From CAYUIG01 sp964444685 (GTDB taxonomy: Bacteria > Gemmatimonadota > Gemmatimonadetes > Longimicrobiales > RSA9): a stretch of 17,230 nt of DNA. The number at the start of each line of letters is the position of its first letter. Positions within the stretch are counted from its first letter, which is position 1. The translations under genes were made by a program, and so were the position numbers. Below, in pieces: positions 1-5,699 of the stretch. The DNA lies in the NCBI GenBank assembly GCA_964444685.1, contig CAYUIG010000063.1, positions 1 to 17,230 on the forward strand, written 5' to 3'. The notes under the pieces were generated by a model. The model ran no database searches. It was not told the origin of the DNA and was given only the letters and a program-made list of their open reading frames with translations.

Positions 1-56
1 ATCCAGCTTCTGCACGGCAGCTCTGCACGCCTGACAGCTTCACCGCTCCGTTATGC
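1..56 (-). repeat. attC: attC site, partial (Pycsar cassette 3' end)
   Basis: The right half of an attC recombination site, cut by the window edge. Visible are the inner arm GACAGCTTCACC followed after five bases by the outer core GTTATGC at 50-56. The same pair closes the complete site at 4767-4856. It lies 17 bases beyond the stop codon of the membrane-protein gene at 74, where the attC of that gene's cassette should be when read on the minus strand. The left arm and the recombining core are outside the window. Confidence 0.75.
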
Positions 57-73
57 GGCACAGTCGCGACCGG

Positions 74-727
74 TCACGAGAACAACAAGACGGCTAGCGA
101 CGCTGCAAGCCCGATCGAACCGGCCCAGAGCGCAACGCGCAGCATCTTGTATTTTGAACGACAAACCTTTGCGAGGTCGTAGCAGTGCTCCGACTTGATC
201 TGTGCGAGGCTTGCAGCCGTCTTGGTGGCTATGTCATCTGAGTAGTCACGGGCCGATGGGTATTCCGCAATCGCCTCAAAGAACATGTAGCCCCGCCGCG
301 AACCGGCAAGGCGGGGGATTACGACATACGCGCAGAGCAACGCCGATACGGATAGACCAGCCATTGCAATGAAACCGAGCGTGTCAATGATATTCCAGTT
401 CATTACCGGCTTCATCCATCGGGCGGACACTTCGTTCCGATAGAGGAACGCAAGTAGCGCTGTGTACACGGCGAAGAAGAAGCCGGCCTTTTGATCGGCG
501 AATCTTATGTACTCACGGATATACTGGTGGACTTGCTCGGCGAACTGGGCACGATCTTGGACCTCCTTCGGGCCGGAAACGCTCGGCGGGGCGGGATCAA
601 CGGAGGGCTTCGCCGCAGGTTCCTCTGCAGTCGGGTGCGGAATTGCTTGAGCCACAACCGTGGACGGAACCGGGAGCTGCTCACCCCCCGTGGACTGTGC
701 GTCAGCACTCTGTTTGGGCTCGTTCAT
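74..727 (-). CDS. Pycsar-type membrane effector (PycTM-like, DUF5706)
   Basis: A 217-residue membrane protein. Residues 1-60 are a proline/alanine/glutamate-rich, probably disordered tail. Then comes a helix with the stretch YIREYIRFADQKAGFFFAVY (69-88), matching the F-D-x-KA signature leading into TM1 in DUF5706 proteins. Hydrophobic segments are near 81-96, 113-137 and 197-216. In Pycsar systems the membrane effector is thought to respond to cCMP or cUMP and impair the inner membrane of infected cells; that role is inferred here from family and neighbour. The start ATG overlaps the cyclase stop (ATGA), so the two are translationally coupled. An upstream in-frame start exists but lies inside the cyclase gene and was rejected. 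The partial attC follows 17 bases after the stop. The family call is from memory of the motif, without a profile search. Confidence 0.8.
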   Translation of the reverse strand: MNEPKQSADAQSTGGEQLPVPSTVVAQAIPHPTAEEPAAKPSVDPAPPSVSGPKEVQDRAQFAEQVHQYIREYIRFADQKAGFFFAVYTALLAFLYRNEVSARWMKPVMNWNIIDTLGFIAMAGLSVSALLCAYVVIPRLAGSRRGYMFFEAIAEYPSARDYSDDIATKTAASLAQIKSEHCYDLAKVCRSKYKMLRVALWAGSIGLAASLAVLLFS

Positions 728-1491
728 AGCAGTTTCGCCCAGCGGCCCGTGTAGAGGTACAGCGGGTAAGGCGTTGCTGTGGCACCTTGGACCCATCCCG
801 TACTCACATCTGCTTGCCTGGTCCACGCTGCCTTCCAAAGGGGAGGTAACTCGGACCACGCGCGGTGTCCGAGACCGATTTCACCCGCAGACACCATGGA
901 CAGCGCCTTCGACGCAAAATTGGCGATGTTTCCGATCGCCACGTTGGCATTGAAGCCTCGGGCCGCGCCGATCCGGGCCACGGTGATCTCGCCATAGTCC
1001 ATTGACACGCGGAAGTGGATCGGATCGACATTGCTCGCGCGAAGAACTGGGGCGATGAGGTATTCGTTGGCTGCGTACATAGTTAGAGCACAAGCTACCG
1101 CTCGCTGAACGGCGTTCGCACCGGGGGATCCAGATCCGCGTCTCTCGAAATACGTCATTAGGCCGTCGCCTGTATTCTTCTCCACATGGCCGCCGTAATC
1201 CTCGATGATACGGATCATCTCGGTGAAATACAGATTCAGCACTCGAAGCATCAGCTCCTGCTCATCGGACGTCGATGCAGGTCTGGCTGAAAAGCCGGTG
1301 ATGTCTGTGAACATCACCGCGGCCGTAAGCCGGCGACCAGTTCCGATAACCAAGTCAGCGTCGTCGGGCACCACGCGACCTGAGGGCGCGGCGGCACGGC
1401 TCGCGATCTTTGCGCGTAGACTCTCGACACGCTTGATCTGCGCCTTCCAATAGGTAGCTGGCAGACCCTCGAAAGAAGTTACTTCAGGCAT
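724..1491 (-). CDS. Class III nucleotidyl cyclase, Pycsar PycC-like
   Basis: A 255-residue soluble protein with one class III cyclase domain at about 54-215 and no sensor domain. Metal-binding aspartates are visible in FTDITGFS (D63) and EKNTGDG (D109). A later motif, IGNIANFASKA (186-196), matches the G-N-x-x-N-x-A-S-R element: N191 is kept, but the triphosphate-binding Arg is Lys195. The Asp that contacts adenine in adenylyl cyclases aligns with about V184. A stand-alone cyclase with an altered base pocket, coupled by ATGA to a DUF5706-like membrane protein, fits Pycsar, in which the cyclase makes cCMP or cUMP on phage infection. Which nucleotide is made here cannot be read from the sequence. 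The start lies 52 bases after the preceding attC, as is common for cassettes. No strong ribosome-binding site is seen. Confidence 0.85.
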   Translation of the reverse strand: MPEVTSFEGLPATYWKAQIKRVESLRAKIASRAAAPSGRVVPDDADLVIGTGRRLTAAVMFTDITGFSARPASTSDEQELMLRVLNLYFTEMIRIIEDYGGHVEKNTGDGLMTYFERRGSGSPGANAVQRAVACALTMYAANEYLIAPVLRASNVDPIHFRVSMDYGEITVARIGAARGFNANVAIGNIANFASKALSMVSAGEIGLGHRAWSELPPLWKAAWTRQADVSTGWVQGATATPYPLYLYTGRWAKLL

Positions 1492-1543
1492 TCGTGTGGC
1501 AAATGATAAACGATGAGTTGTAGGTCACATTGACTCGCGTGCC

Positions 1544-1665
1544 GCATAACGTCCAGAGTTAAGCTGCAGGCCCGTCCAGAACCTTCACATTCACACTGCG
1601 GTACGAGTGATCCAGCAACGTACGACTGAACTGCGAGCCTGACAGCTTCAACGATTCCGTTATGC
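1544..1665 (-). repeat. attC: attC site (lipoprotein cassette)
   Basis: A complete 122-bp imperfect palindrome. Outer cores are GCATAAC (1544-1550) and GTTATGC (1659-1665); inner arms are GTTAAGCTGC and GACAGCTTCAAC. The right arm has an extra C relative to the left (GCTTCAAC against GCTTAAC), the usual sign of orientation, and it places this attC on the minus strand. It starts 11 bases after the stop of the lipoprotein gene at 1677 and precedes the cyclase. Its middle shares GCCCGTCCAG with the site near 16.2 kb and GTACGAGT-like sequence with two other sites. Confidence 0.9.
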
Positions 1666-1676
1666 AGCTGCGGGAT

Positions 1677-2174
1677 TCACTCGTCTTGCGTCAGTGTTAT
1701 CGTCACGAACGTCGGCGTCGGCGCACGTCCGACTGGCGCCACTGTCGCTATCACGAGCACGCTGTCATGGACAGTCGCAGGCGAGCCATTCACGGCGCTC
1801 CCCGGGTCTGCGGCGTGAACATAGAGGCTGACTGTGTCGGGGCCAGCCAGAGGCGGTCGACCGCTGAACCGGGATACGCGGAATCGGAAGCTGCCTTCGC
1901 GGTCGGATTGAGCGTATACGGTATTGAAGCTGGCTCCGCCCTGGAAGAACCTTGGCCCCACGCTGACGCCCTCCAGCGGAGCACCGGTGTCGCTAAGCAC
2001 CACTCCTTGGACTTCGATGCAACCGGTGTTACCGAACTCACCGGTTTGCTGGCACTCTCCGTCCACACCCGTTGGGTTCTCGCAGGCCGTTGTTGCGATC
2101 GCGGTTGCGGCGAGGAGAATTGCGAGTAGCGGGTCGCGATATCGTGTCGAGGACCTGCCGATTTCCAGAATCAT
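1677..2174 (-). CDS. Small lipoprotein with carboxypeptidase-regulatory-like fold
   Basis: A predicted exported lipoprotein of 165 residues. From the chosen start (MILEIG) there is a short basic stretch, a hydrophobic segment (LLAILLAATAIATTAC) and a lipobox-like TTAC followed by ENPTG. The mature part has a GxVLSDTGAPLEGVSV stretch and then an aromatic/Gly-rich strand pattern (GSFRFRVSRFSG). This resembles the transthyretin-like, CarboxypepD_reg beta-sandwich common in outer-envelope proteins. The reading frame stays open further upstream to 2288, but that start lies inside attC-like sequence, and the signal peptide argues for 2174. Role unknown; probably a cell-surface cassette product. It sits alone in its cassette. 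Confidence 0.7.
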   Translation of the reverse strand: MILEIGRSSTRYRDPLLAILLAATAIATTACENPTGVDGECQQTGEFGNTGCIEVQGVVLSDTGAPLEGVSVGPRFFQGGASFNTVYAQSDREGSFRFRVSRFSGRPPLAGPDTVSLYVHAADPGSAVNGSPATVHDSVLVIATVAPVGRAPTPTFVTITLTQDE

Positions 2175-2267
2175 CCGTATGACACCCACTGCTTGAGAAC
2201 GCACCAGGGCGATCGATACGCACGATCGACCGGGCCCGCACCCCGCGAGCGTGGCCTCGCTGCGCAC

Positions 2268-2375
2268 TGCGAACGCCACAAGCTGCATAGCGGCTTTGCT
2301 GTTAACCTGCGCGAGCTGGGCGCCAACGGAACGAGGCTACCTGTCCCCCGCGCCAGGTGCAGCAGCTTGTTATGA
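2268..2375 (-). repeat. attC: Degraded attC site
   Basis: A weaker site of the same family. The left side reads GCGAAC (2269-2274), then CAAGCTGC at 2279-2286. The right side reads GCAGCTTG (2362-2369), a perfect 8-base inverted repeat of it, running directly into GTTATGA (2369-2375). The spacer and CAAC part of the right inner arm, present in the intact sites, appear deleted. Its place 55 bases after a cassette gene stop fits the array. Arms and boundaries were judged by eye. Confidence 0.5.
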
Positions 2376-2430
2376 CGCAGCGTACGAGCCCAATCGGTTC
2401 GAGCTGTTCAGGTCGTGCGAATGCCCAAGC

Positions 2431-2859
2431 TCAAGAGGTTCTCTCGAACACGAAGATAAGCAGCAGACCCGATCCCGGATCGAGGCGGCGGGACCTCGTT
2501 GTTAGAGCACCCGAACGATCAAGCACCAGTTCGTGCTCGTATCGCCCGTCATCGGACTCAAGACGCACGACCTCGTTCCGTACGTCCCAATGGCCCCTCA
2601 GTCTTACCTCGGTCGTGCCCTCGAAGCCGACCGCGGTGATTCGCTCCTCGAACGTGCCCCAAGAACGCAAGGTGAGAGAATCGGCAATCAGAGTCACCCC
2701 GCCACCTCCGATAACCGTAGGGAGCGGCCCGCCTCCGACGGTCTTGGCAGCGTATTCCCCGCTGATCTCGTCCTGGGGCTCCGAGACGGAGTCACAGCCA
2801 GCCAAGAGCAAGACGCCAACGAGCGGAGCTGCGATGTACGGTCGGTAGCTGTGATGCAT
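2431..2859 (-). CDS. Small hypothetical lipoprotein
   Basis: A predicted lipoprotein of 142 residues with a textbook signal: MHHSYRPY, a hydrophobic stretch, then LLLAGC as lipobox, with the modified Cys at residue 22. The mature part is short and beta-rich, with alternating strands such as SLTLRSWGTFEERI and TEVRLRGHWDVRNEVVRL. That pattern resembles small lipocalin-like or META-like barrels, though I do not recognise a family. An earlier in-frame ATG at 2925 would add 22 residues before the signal peptide and is less likely. It is the only gene between the attC at 3007-3131 and the degraded attC at 2268-2375, so it is a single-gene cassette. Function unknown. Confidence 0.7.
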   Translation of the reverse strand: MHHSYRPYIAAPLVGVLLLAGCDSVSEPQDEISGEYAAKTVGGGPLPTVIGGGGVTLIADSLTLRSWGTFEERITAVGFEGTTEVRLRGHWDVRNEVVRLESDDGRYEHELVLDRSGALTTRSRRLDPGSGLLLIFVFERTS

Positions 2860-3006
2860 GGCCGGTCCAATCAGAAGACGATGGATACCCAAGTCTGACA
2901 CTTCATGCAGGGGTGGAGATCCCACTGAGAGAGTTCAGGCCTCATTGATGCGAGGCACGGCCGACTCCAACGAATGATCAGCGACCGCGGAGCTATTCGA
3001 ACTGCG

Positions 3007-3131
3007 GCATAACGCCTCAAGTTAAGCTGCCGGGACCGACAGCGCCTTCACATTTGAACCGCAATACGAGTTCTCACCAACACCCAGACTTCTCAACAGA
3101 GAACCGGCCAGCTTCAACGCCTACGTTAGGC
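3007..3131 (-). repeat. attC: attC site (TIR cassette)
   Basis: A complete 125-bp site. Outer cores are GCATAAC (3007-3013) and GTTAGGC (3125-3131); inner arms are GTTAAGCTGC (3021-3030) and CCAGCTTCAAC, again with the extra base on the right side, so oriented on the minus strand. The TAA stop of the TIR gene lies inside the right core. A 17-base stretch in the middle (3064-3080) is identical to one in the degraded attC at 16275-16291. Confidence 0.92.
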
Positions 3132-3881
3132 CTCCACCCTCGGCTGGTAGCTGCTGTTCTCGATCTGATACTCAATTGCCTCACGCAAGTAGCCGGGAAT
3201 GTGAGCTTCAGCAGCATTGAAGAATGCGGGAATGTGTACGGTGCGGCACCCGCCGGAATTCCACACTTGCCCGTTGTTGGCGATTGCGTCGGCAAGATGC
3301 TCCACTTCCGTGGGGGTCAGACTCCCCAGAAAGGGGGTGAGTTGCTCCATTGCAAACTCGGCCGCGTCGAAGCTCCCAACTTCCCGCACTCGGAGGATCA
3401 TTGCCGGTGCTGCCAGACGAAGGTTACGTTTCGCGAGGGGCACGAGGATCATCTCGACCTTTAGGCTCGTCGCTTCAACGGCGCGGCCCTGGAAGTTGCG
3501 AATGAAGCCGTACGGAACGGTGCCATCCAATAACAACGGAATGATCGGGATTTCACGTGCCACTGCGAAGCCAACCTCCTGCGAGGTCCATTCCGAACTC
3601 TTGAATGCAGCACTAAGCAGCGGGATGAACAACTCGCAAGCGCGGAGTTCCTCGATGATTCGGTCGCGCCATTCCTCCGATACAAGAAGATCGTCATGAG
3701 CGACGAAGCAGCGGAACCCGACTTCGGCCAACGCATCGCGGATCTGAGCAGCAGCGATTCTATCCCGGGTGGAGTAACTAATGAACGCCCGAGGGCACGC
3801 CATCGCCGGCAGATCCCGTTCGCTGAAAACGGCCTGGTGCCACGAAGCGCCGCTGCGATGTACGCGCTTTAGTCTGGCCAT
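3126..3881 (-). CDS. TIR-domain protein, probable NAD-consuming defence effector
   Basis: A 251-residue protein with a TIR domain at about 29-150. Visible landmarks are the first strand PRAFISYSTRD (30-40), the BB-loop region RCFVAHDDLLVSEEW, and SSEWTSQEVGFA, in which W98 and E102 match the W-x3-E spacing of the catalytic glutamate in TIR NADases. Strand IPIIPLLLD follows. Residues 165-251 form an unrecognised C-terminal part, possibly a sensor or oligomerisation region; no cyclic-nucleotide-binding domain is apparent. Bacterial TIR proteins typically deplete NAD+ or make signalling nucleotides during infection; that activity is inferred. The start at 3881 is 37 bases after the previous attC; a second ATG at residue 27 would keep the whole TIR domain. 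The stop overlaps its own attC. By eye it is less GC-rich than the 7.5-14 kb genes. Confidence 0.85.
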   Translation of the reverse strand: MARLKRVHRSGASWHQAVFSERDLPAMACPRAFISYSTRDRIAAAQIRDALAEVGFRCFVAHDDLLVSEEWRDRIIEELRACELFIPLLSAAFKSSEWTSQEVGFAVAREIPIIPLLLDGTVPYGFIRNFQGRAVEATSLKVEMILVPLAKRNLRLAAPAMILRVREVGSFDAAEFAMEQLTPFLGSLTPTEVEHLADAIANNGQVWNSGGCRTVHIPAFFNAAEAHIPGYLREAIEYQIENSSYQPRVEA

Positions 3882-3918
3882 GACATTCGCTAATGAGTAT
3901 TCCAGGTTGATCAGTGAG

Positions 3919-4043
3919 GCCTAACGCTTCACTTGTTATGCTGCGCGCTTGTCAAGGCGCAGTGATACCAGAGTCTACCGAACGCTTTCCAGGCTCTGCA
4001 CATCTGCACTGCACGCGCGTCAGTTATCAACAAATCCTTAGGC
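3919..4043 (-). repeat. attC: attC site with altered outer core (HEPN-like cassette)
   Basis: A 125-bp site with left core GCCTAAC (3919-3925), left arm GTTATGCTGCGC (3935-3946), right arm GTCAGTTATCAAC ending at 4031 and right core CTTAGGC (4037-4043) in place of GTTAGGC. Read on the minus strand, the cleaved core GTTAGGC (complement of 3919-3925) is intact; the mutated core is the one on the gene side. It begins 20 bases after the stop at 4064. Confidence 0.75.
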
Positions 4044-4063
4044 TCCCGGCCCGGAGCTGTGCA

Positions 4064-4732
4064 TCATGCCAACTGTTCAGTTACGAAGTTGCGAATCCAC
4101 TGGAGTGCGTCGCGCACGTCATCCTCAGTGAATTGGTCCCAGTGACCATGGGCCGCGTTATTCCGGACATCCGCAATGGCGGTGATTCGCTTTTGTACGA
4201 GTTTCGTATATCGGCCCGCTTTGGCTAGCTCCGCGTTCATCAAATCGAGCTTGGGCCGCGACGGAAGCGCGATTCCGTTGGTTGCTGCCAAAGCGCGTAG
4301 GGCATCTTCGAGGACACACCCGCCAACGACGGCCGCAGGCTGGTAATATCCGGCAGCGAGGAGGGCGGCGGCTTGATCCAGGAAATCATCCAGTACCTCT
4401 GCCTCGACCAGTTTTCTTAAGTCGAGAAGGTAGCCGCCCTCGTAGTCTTCCACGGCTGCCTTAAGAACGCCTTGCGCTTTGCGCACGGGGGTGATCGTTA
4501 GCCCCTTGGAGGTTTCCTGCGCGGTGAAGTTTCTGTAGTGCTCGCTGGTTTCACCAAACACACGGACCAAGATACTCTGCACGCTCGTGAACCACTGGTA
4601 TGCAGCTTCTGAGTCTACCGGGTCATTAAAGCCAATATAGTTAGGTGGAAGACTCCGGCGCGTCGCTATGACGCGTTCGCCTGCTTGGACAAGTTCCCGA
4701 AGTCGTTCGAGAACCTTCTCATCGACTTTCAT
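4064..4732 (-). CDS. HEPN-like domain protein
   Basis: A 222-residue, mainly alpha-helical protein. The C-terminal part (about 115-222) has the pattern of a HEPN or DUF4145-like four-helix bundle: GYYQPAAVVGGCVLEDALRA, then a helix ending in DVRNNAAHG, then a closing helix DVRDALQWIRNFV. RNNAAH (190-195) fits the R-x4-6-H motif of HEPN ribonucleases, which cleave RNA in toxin-antitoxin, abortive-infection and CRISPR-linked systems. The N-terminal part (1-110) is not recognised. It is a single gene in its cassette with no obvious antitoxin partner; the start is 34 bases past the preceding attC. DUF4145-type relatives exist whose activity is unproven, so RNase function is a hypothesis. Confidence 0.65.
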   Translation of the reverse strand: MKVDEKVLERLRELVQAGERVIATRRSLPPNYIGFNDPVDSEAAYQWFTSVQSILVRVFGETSEHYRNFTAQETSKGLTITPVRKAQGVLKAAVEDYEGGYLLDLRKLVEAEVLDDFLDQAAALLAAGYYQPAAVVGGCVLEDALRALAATNGIALPSRPKLDLMNAELAKAGRYTKLVQKRITAIADVRNNAAHGHWDQFTEDDVRDALQWIRNFVTEQLA

Positions 4733-4766
4733 CTACGCTGGTGTTCCCCATGAAGGTGGTTCGGGA

Positions 4767-4856
4767 GCCTAACGTACCTGAGGTAAGCTGCGCGGCCCAC
4801 GCTGCCGAGGCCACGTCAGCTCGTCGATCCGCGTCAGCTTCACCGCATCGTTATGC
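4767..4856 (-). repeat. attC: attC site, short type (VOC cassette)
   Basis: A 90-bp site. Outer cores are GCCTAAC (4767-4773) and GTTATGC (4850-4856); inner arms are GGTAAGCTGCGC and GCGTCAGCTTCACC. The right arm again has extra bases, giving minus-strand orientation. The middle is shorter and GC-rich, unlike the 122-125 bp sites; its right end matches the partial site at 1-56, so the array holds at least two attC subtypes. Confidence 0.9.
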
Positions 4857-5557
4857 AACCGGCCCATCGGCGCCGCAAGGCCGGCGGCGCTTCCGACGCC
4901 GGGTTGAAGACATAGGCCGCCGCGGTTTCGACCGGTTCGCCGCGAAGCCCCAAGAGTACGCCAGCCGGAACATGCGCGCGTAGCATCGAGGAGCTGGCTC
5001 GCGTAGCACCGGCGTCCCTGCTCGCGTAGCGCCGCAAAGGCTGAGGGCGCCAACTGGATGAATCCTGATCGCATAGCGGCGGTGAATCTGACGGCGTAGC
5101 ACCGGGATCTCCGCTCGCGTAGCACCGCGAAGCTGCGGGTTGCATAACGCTCGGGCCGGGTCCCGGTCCGACGAGATCCCATAGATTGCCGTAGAGATCC
5201 TTGAACACCGCGACGGTCCCGTAGACCGCTTCGGCCGGCTCGCGCACGAACTCGATGCCGACTTCCTTCATGCGACGATAGTCCCGCCAGAAACTGTCGG
5301 TGCGCAGAAAGAACGTGACGCGCCCGCCCGTCTGGTTGCCGATGTAGGGCTCCTGCCCCTGGTGCGACGGCCGCGCAAGTAGAAGTGCCGTGCCCGTGGA
5401 TCCGGGAGGCACCACGGTAACCCATCGCTTGTTCTGCTCCGGCTGATCGATGTCCTCCACGAGAGTGAAGCCCAGCTTCTGCGTGAAGAAACGCGATCGC
5501 CTCGTCGTAGTCCCGGACCACGAGCGCGACGTGCGAGATCGACTGTTTCACGTTCAT
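4840..5557 (-). pseudogene. VOC/glyoxalase-family protein, frameshifted
   Basis: The start at 5557 gives MNVKQSISHVALVVRDYDEA, the opening strand and helix of a vicinal oxygen chelate (VOC) protein. The frame is then lost at about 5489-5491 (minus strand GCGTTTCTTCACGC); removing one T restores AFFTQKLGFTLVEDID, which joins the other frame. That frame carries the rest of the domain: WVTVVPPGSTGTALLLA, GRVTFFLRTDSFWRDYRRM and the closing FKDLYGNLWDLVG, a normal VOC end near 5170. After this the frame stays open for about 100 more residues through the 23-bp repeats and into the attC. That tail is low-complexity and unlikely to be ancestral. VOC proteins include glyoxalases, dioxygenases and antibiotic-binding proteins; substrate unknown. 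A single-base sequencing error is an alternative to real decay. Confidence 0.7.
4978..5148. repeat. 23-bp periodic repeat of attC-core-like motifs
   Basis: On the plus strand GCGTAGC or a near variant recurs at 4978, 5001, 5024, 5071 (GCATAGC), 5094 and 5117, ending with GCATAAC at 5142. The spacing is 23 bp except for a 47-bp gap that holds a degenerate unit (GCGCCAAC at 5047) and a last step of 25 bp. Units often continue as ACCG and end in CTCGCG. The period is not a multiple of three, so this is not a protein repeat. The terminal GCATAAC equals the attC outer core. I know of no named element like this. Confidence 0.7.
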
Positions 5558-5558
5558 G

Positions 5559-5699
5559 TCAGTTGGATGATCCACATGCGTCCTTCCCGGAACGCCCGGG
5601 GCGCGGAAAATAACGATCGACCACTCCGCGCTCGGCGGCGAGCCGGATCATGTGCGGCAGCCCGGCCGCCCAGCGCGTGCGGACCTCATGGGTGCACGC
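5559..5699 (-). other. Short open frame after protease stop, possible gene remnant
   Basis: After the serine-protease stop codon the same frame stays open for 46 codons and ends at a TGA one base before the VOC start. It reads like the C-terminal end of a real protein (RTRWAAGLPHMIRLAAERGV, then DRYFPRPG), and no plausible start lies near its beginning. It could be the tail of a gene lost when the protease or the VOC gene was joined here. I do not recognise the family, and high GC alone can keep a frame of this length open. Confidence 0.25.

Noticed and set aside
3126..3881. The TIR protein as a PycTIR effector of the nearby cyclase
   Set aside because: No cyclic-nucleotide-binding domain is visible and the gene lies in a separate cassette; the cyclase already has a coupled membrane effector.
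4978..5148. The 23-bp periodic repeats as a CRISPR array
   Set aside because: Only about 7-14 bases per unit are conserved and there is no unique spacer of normal length; the whole period is 23 bp and no cas gene is near.
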